Shown here: positions 61,901 to 64,000 of the stretch, piece by piece
How positions within the stretch are numbered: position 1 is the stretch's first letter
Layout of the letters: each line of letters begins with the position of its first letter
Source: Gemmatimonadaceae bacterium
GTDB taxonomy: Bacteria; Gemmatimonadota; Gemmatimonadetes; Gemmatimonadales; Gemmatimonadaceae
Direction of reading: 5' to 3'
NCBI GenBank assembly: GCA_025358925.1
Contig: JANYHT010000033.1
Location: 124,001 to 188,000 of the forward strand
Length of the DNA stretch: 64,000 bases
Notes under the pieces: model-generated
What the model saw: only the letters and a program-made list of their open reading frames with translations
Told to the model about the DNA's origin: nothing
Database searches by the model: none
Translations under genes and position numbers: made by a program

Positions 61901-62511
61901 GCGGCAAACCACAAAAAGCGTGGATCTTTACCGTACGCCGCACCAACCATTTTGAGTGACGCGGGCACTGCCGGCGTGGTGGTGAGCGGCAATCCGTTAC
62001 CGCCGTCAACATGGTATTGCCACAACTTCGCCGTTCCACCTAACCCGCCCGAGCGTGAGGCCACCACATACTGTCCGTCCGGCGTCCACTCGGGCGACAC
62101 ATACATGTTGTTATTGCCCTTCGTGAGCTGTGTGGTGTCCTTCTTATCAAGCGACATGATCCACACGTTTTCGCCGCCCGAGCGATCCGAAATGAACGTG
62201 ATCTTCCGACCATCCGGCGAAAACCTCGGCTGCGCGTCGTACGCCATGCCGCTGGTTAACCGCGCGGCCTTTCCGCCAGTGATGGGCATCGTGTAGAGGT
62301 CACCCAAGAGGTCAAACACGATGGTTTGGCCATCGGGCGAGACGTCGAGCGACATCCACGTGCCCTTTGTGGTGGTAAAGGTCGCGGTCCGCGCGGTTTT
62401 GAGCGGTAAGGTGACTGCCGGCGTCGCGGCCGGTTGTGCGGTCGCGACGACCGGCGCGAAGAATCCGACGAGGACGGCGGCCATCAGGACGATGGACAGG
62501 GAAGATTTCAT
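58957..62511 (-). CDS. Exported PD40 beta-propeller / amidohydrolase fusion protein
   Basis: The 1184-residue protein has a signal peptide (SIVLMAAVLVGFFAPVVATAQP), a TolB-like propeller with many SPDGQ or SPDGK turns (about residues 40-750) and a C-terminal amidohydrolase domain (about 800-1170) that begins with MPGFVDTHYHPQW, giving the HxH metal pair. GVGSHGQLQGLGMHWEM later provides further His. Such fusions are common in Gemmatimonadota and Acidobacteriota. They probably cleave cyclic or peptide-like substrates in the periplasm; which one is not known. The gene is alone on the minus strand between DinB and mogA. Confidence 0.92.
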   Translation of the reverse strand: MKSSLSIVLMAAVLVGFFAPVVATAQPAATPAVTLPLKTARTATFTTTKGTWMSLDVSPDGQTIVFDLLGDLYTMPITGGKAARLTSGMAYDAQPRFSPDGRKITFISDRSGGENVWIMSLDKKDTTQLTKGNNNMYVSPEWTPDGQYVVASRSGGLGGTAKLWQYHVDGGNGLPLTTTPAVPASLKMVGAAYGKDPRFLWFAARNGDWQYNSIGAQYQLYVWDKESGRASQMSTRFGSGFRPALSPDGKYLVYGTRFETKTGLRIRDLETQQEDWLAFPVQRDDMESRASMDAYPGYSFTPDSKAIVVTYGGEFWRVPVDKTAPVKIPFEAEVKLEMGPEVKFAYKIDTASTFKARQIRDIAPSPDGKLVAFSSLGRIHVMTLPNGTPKRVSTTDIGEFNPVWSPDGKSLAYVTWHDARGGSITRATQDAKGNWSTRTLASGGLYTDLAWSATNRIVALRAAAREMQEAGAAFFGPAAAEFVWVNANGGNVTAIMPTGGMGSPHFTQDTTRIFAYGGAGLQSFRWDGTDLKTHLRVTGPLPPGANGSDGDSDAPIGLDAALIARGALQYIGGRGARPIGAEIGGGNSFAGLGFGTHLGHDLEPTPPQAPPAGLVLMAPKGDQALAMVGMDLYTITVAQIGSTAPTVNVAAPAAASVPVKKLNTIGGEFPTWTNDARKIMWALGNAMWTYDLDKAKIVDDSLKVDGKAKALLRADTTKSVKDSITRSDSIAKADTTTKTVGYKPAEVRIALNANRDLPKGVAVFRGGRALTMKGKEIIENADVVVRDSRIVAVGARGTVTIPDGAQIFDITGKTIMPGFVDTHYHPQWLTPQIHNTQTWQYLATLAYGTTTTRDPQTSTTDFLSYTDHVEMGDMIGPRIYTTGPGVFSSEPVRDLAHAREILARYATYYDTKTLKMYMSGNRQQRQWIIMAAKELSIMPTTEGGLDMKLNLTHGIDGYPGIEHTLPITPKYNDVFQWYKETGVTNSPTLIVEYGGPFGEGWFYQSENLMDDAKLRHFTHPVDFDTKIRRRGAGNAPGPAGFAVKEEYAMWQHAIDVKNTVEAGGKIGVGSHGQLQGLGMHWEMWLLQSGGLSQHDVLRSATIVGAEAIGLGTEVGSLEAGKFADIIVLDKNPLDNIRNTNTVSMVMVNGRLYDANTLDEVYPRKRALPKQPWSYAVPVAGAGMR

Positions 62512-62640
62512 TGTAGAGCCAGCTGGATGTGAGCGGTGAGGCGCGCGAGAATAATGGCGTTTGGGCGCGCGAACACAATGCAGAGGTCATGGGCGCACGA
62601 AATATCGTCAAGCGTCCACTCGGTGGATACATTCGTTGGC

Positions 62641-63207
62641 ATGACTGCGAGCGAAATTCTCACGGCAATTCCCATCGGTATCGTCACGATTTCGGACCGC
62701 GCGAGCGCTGGCATTTATGAGGATCGTTCCGGTCGCGCCATTGAAGAGGTATTGGGCCGCTGGATCGCCTCGACATGGCGTTCCGAATATCGCTTGGTGC
62801 CGGACGAGCAGCCGCACATTGAAGCGGCGCTGCGTGCGTTGGCGGACGATTTGCGGTGTCCGCTCATTGTGACGACCGGCGGCACGGGACCGGCGCCGCG
62901 CGACGTGACGCCCGAGGCAACGCGCGCCGTGATTGAACGCGAGCTCCCGGGATTTGGCGAGCAAATGCGCGCCGTATCTGTACGCGCCGTGCCGACGGCG
63001 ATTTTGTCGCGTCAGCTAGCCGGCACGCGCGGCACATCGCTGATTATCAACTTGCCAGGCAAACCGACGGCGATCGAAGAGTGCCTCGCCGCAGTGTTCG
63101 CCGCGATTCCATATTGCGTAGAGTTGATCGGCGGACCGCGCATTGTCACAACGGCCGAGGCGCCGAAAGGTAGTTCGCCTGTCCCCGTTCGCTCCCCCGG
63201 AGTCTGA
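62641..63207 (+). CDS. mogA: Molybdopterin adenylyltransferase (MogA)
   Basis: The 188-residue protein has the MoaB/Mog fold: IGIVTISDRASAGIYEDRSG at the start, the phosphate-binding TTGGTGPAPRDVTPEAT in the middle and NLPGKPTAIEECL near the end. It adenylylates molybdopterin before molybdenum insertion. The ATG at 62641 (MTASEILTA) is chosen; the open frame upstream is not family-like. It lies 3 bases before the Trm112-like gene. The C-terminus is extended by about 20 residues relative to E. coli MogA core. Confidence 0.92.
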   Translation: MTASEILTAIPIGIVTISDRASAGIYEDRSGRAIEEVLGRWIASTWRSEYRLVPDEQPHIEAALRALADDLRCPLIVTTGGTGPAPRDVTPEATRAVIERELPGFGEQMRAVSVRAVPTAILSRQLAGTRGTSLIINLPGKPTAIEECLAAVFAAIPYCVELIGGPRIVTTAEAPKGSSPVPVRSPGV

Positions 63208-63210
63208 TCG

Positions 63211-63405
63211 ATGCCCTTGTCGCCCGACCTACTGAAGATCCTTGTGTGTCCCAAATGTCGGGGGCCGCTCGAGTATCGCGTTGAACCGTTAGAGGTGTTG
63301 CTCTGCCGAGCGTGTGCGTTGGTGTATGCGGTGCAGGATGGTATTCCGGTGATGCTCATCGACCAGGCGCGCGTGCTCGACGACGCGGAATTTCCGCGCG
63401 CGTGA
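63211..63405 (+). CDS. Trm112-like zinc-ribbon protein
   Basis: The 64-residue protein is of Trm112/YcaR type: LLKILVCPKCRGPLEY, then LLCRACALVYAVQDGIPVML, with two Cys pairs that would bind zinc. It may act as a small activator of methyltransferases, as in eukaryotes, or as an unknown partner. It overlaps the following hydrolase start as GTGA and follows mogA after 3 bases, so all three are probably one operon. Confidence 0.9.
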   Translation: MPLSPDLLKILVCPKCRGPLEYRVEPLEVLLCRACALVYAVQDGIPVMLIDQARVLDDAEFPRA

Positions 63406-64000
63406 CTGCACGTGGATGGACCAGCGACGTCGCGCTTGACGACTTCGAAATGACGACGCTTCCGTTGGAGCCCGACGACGACGGCACACTGGTGGCGACA
63501 CTCGTGCGACGTATTCGCACGCGATCCACGCGTCGAGCGGTGTTATATGTGCACGGATTTGTCGACTACTTTTTTCAATCGCACGTGGCAGCGGCGTTTG
63601 CCACGCGCGGATGGGATTTCTATGCGCTCGATTTGCGGCGCTATGGTCGCTCGTTGCGCGCGGACAATCGACCAAACTATTGCACCAAGCTTACGCAGTA
63701 CGACACCGAACTTACACAAGCGCTCGATATCATTCGACGCGAAGACGGACATGATACGGTTGCGTTATTAGGGCATTCGACGGGCGGCTTAATTGCCTCG
63801 TGGTACGTGCATCGCCACGGTAAAAAAAGCGGTGTGCAAGCATTGCTGTTGAATAGCCCGTTTCTTGATTTCGCTGTGCCCATACCGCGTCGCTATATCC
63901 TACCAGTCGTGACAGCGCTCGGCGCAGTGTTCCCGACGATCGCGGACCCGAAGGCCATTTCCGCGCGCTACGGCGAGACGTTGCTCGCACAGTATCACGG
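63402..64000 (+). CDS. Alpha/beta hydrolase (partial)
   Basis: The frame is open from the GTG at 63402 to the window end, giving the first 199 residues. It has the oxyanion region VLYVHGFVDYFF, the nucleophile elbow LLGHSTGGLIAS and a serine-aminopeptidase/lysophospholipase-like order (ALDLRRYGRSL before it). The Asp and His of the triad fall beyond the window. There is no signal peptide, so it is likely cytoplasmic. The start overlaps the Trm112-like stop. The substrate is unknown. Confidence 0.85.
   Translation, partial: MTARGWTSDVALDDFEMTTLPLEPDDDGTLVATLVRRIRTRSTRRAVLYVHGFVDYFFQSHVAAAFATRGWDFYALDLRRYGRSLRADNRPNYCTKLTQYDTELTQALDIIRREDGHDTVALLGHSTGGLIASWYVHRHGKKSGVQALLLNSPFLDFAVPIPRRYILPVVTALGAVFPTIADPKAISARYGETLLAQYH

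Overview
The window reads as one contiguous stretch of a GC-rich bacterial chromosome. I see no rRNA, tRNA, CRISPR array, transposase or phage gene, and no gene-free gap longer than 300 bases. The gene content fits an aerobic or microaerobic, diderm, menaquinone-using bacterium, most likely Gemmatimonadota. Supporting signs are a futalosine-type MqnD, many BlaI/M56, PD40 beta-propeller and DinB proteins, TonB-free TolC exporters, a cytochrome b/c fusion and frequent GTGA or ATGA gene overlaps. The phylum is an inference from gene style, not from a marker gene. Both window ends cut a gene.

Region 1 (1-15.8 kb) is almost all on the minus strand. It holds a truncated PD40 lipoprotein, a CtpA protease, a plasmid-type replication initiator (RPA family) and a tightly coupled serine operon: serA, a GlcD-type FAD oxidase, serB, a class V aminotransferase and an SDR. 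Upstream of it lie a MerR-like regulator, a lone receiver protein, an NtrC-type regulator with its histidine kinase, an acidic/AT-hook/histone-H1-like protein, mqnD and a zinc-ribbon membrane protein.

Region 2 (15.9-22.5 kb) is a copper module. CopC and CopD lie downstream of a BlaI repressor/M56 sensor-protease pair. Divergent from these are a TolC-type lipoprotein, a multicopper oxidase and an NTF2-like protein. A clear TACA/TGTA dyad sits in front of copC. Region 3 (22.5-26.9 kb) is a phosphoketolase/acetate kinase pair and a FixJ-like regulator.

Region 4 (26.9-41.5 kb) is a metal and electron-transfer island. It holds a CopB-like ATPase with PPK2, small membrane proteins DUF2933 and DUF5676, an MFS exporter, then a minus-strand train of CusC-CusB-CusA, Rieske, cytochrome b/c, a Cyc2-like fused cytochrome-porin and a small cytochrome c. 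The fused cytochrome-porin beside its own bc-type complex is the most exciting lead in the window.

Region 5 (41.8-51.4 kb) carries a PaaK-like ligase, a small membrane protein and a GH144-type glycosidase in one coupled unit. A lycopene-cyclase-like protein, DUF6629, DUF4198, a CDCC beta-propeller coupled to a TlpA thioredoxin, a Tat hydrolase, a GDCCVxC protein and a Met-rich DUF305 lipoprotein follow. Region 6 (51.5-64 kb) has glutamine synthetase, a Tat-exported superoxide dismutase, a GNAT, and a coupled trio of histidine phosphatase, unusual P-type ATPase and methyltransferase. DinB, a 1184-residue beta-propeller/amidohydrolase, MogA, a Trm112-like protein and a truncated hydrolase close the window. 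Copper handling (CopC/D, MCO, CopB, CusABC, DUF305) is the theme that links regions 2 to 5.
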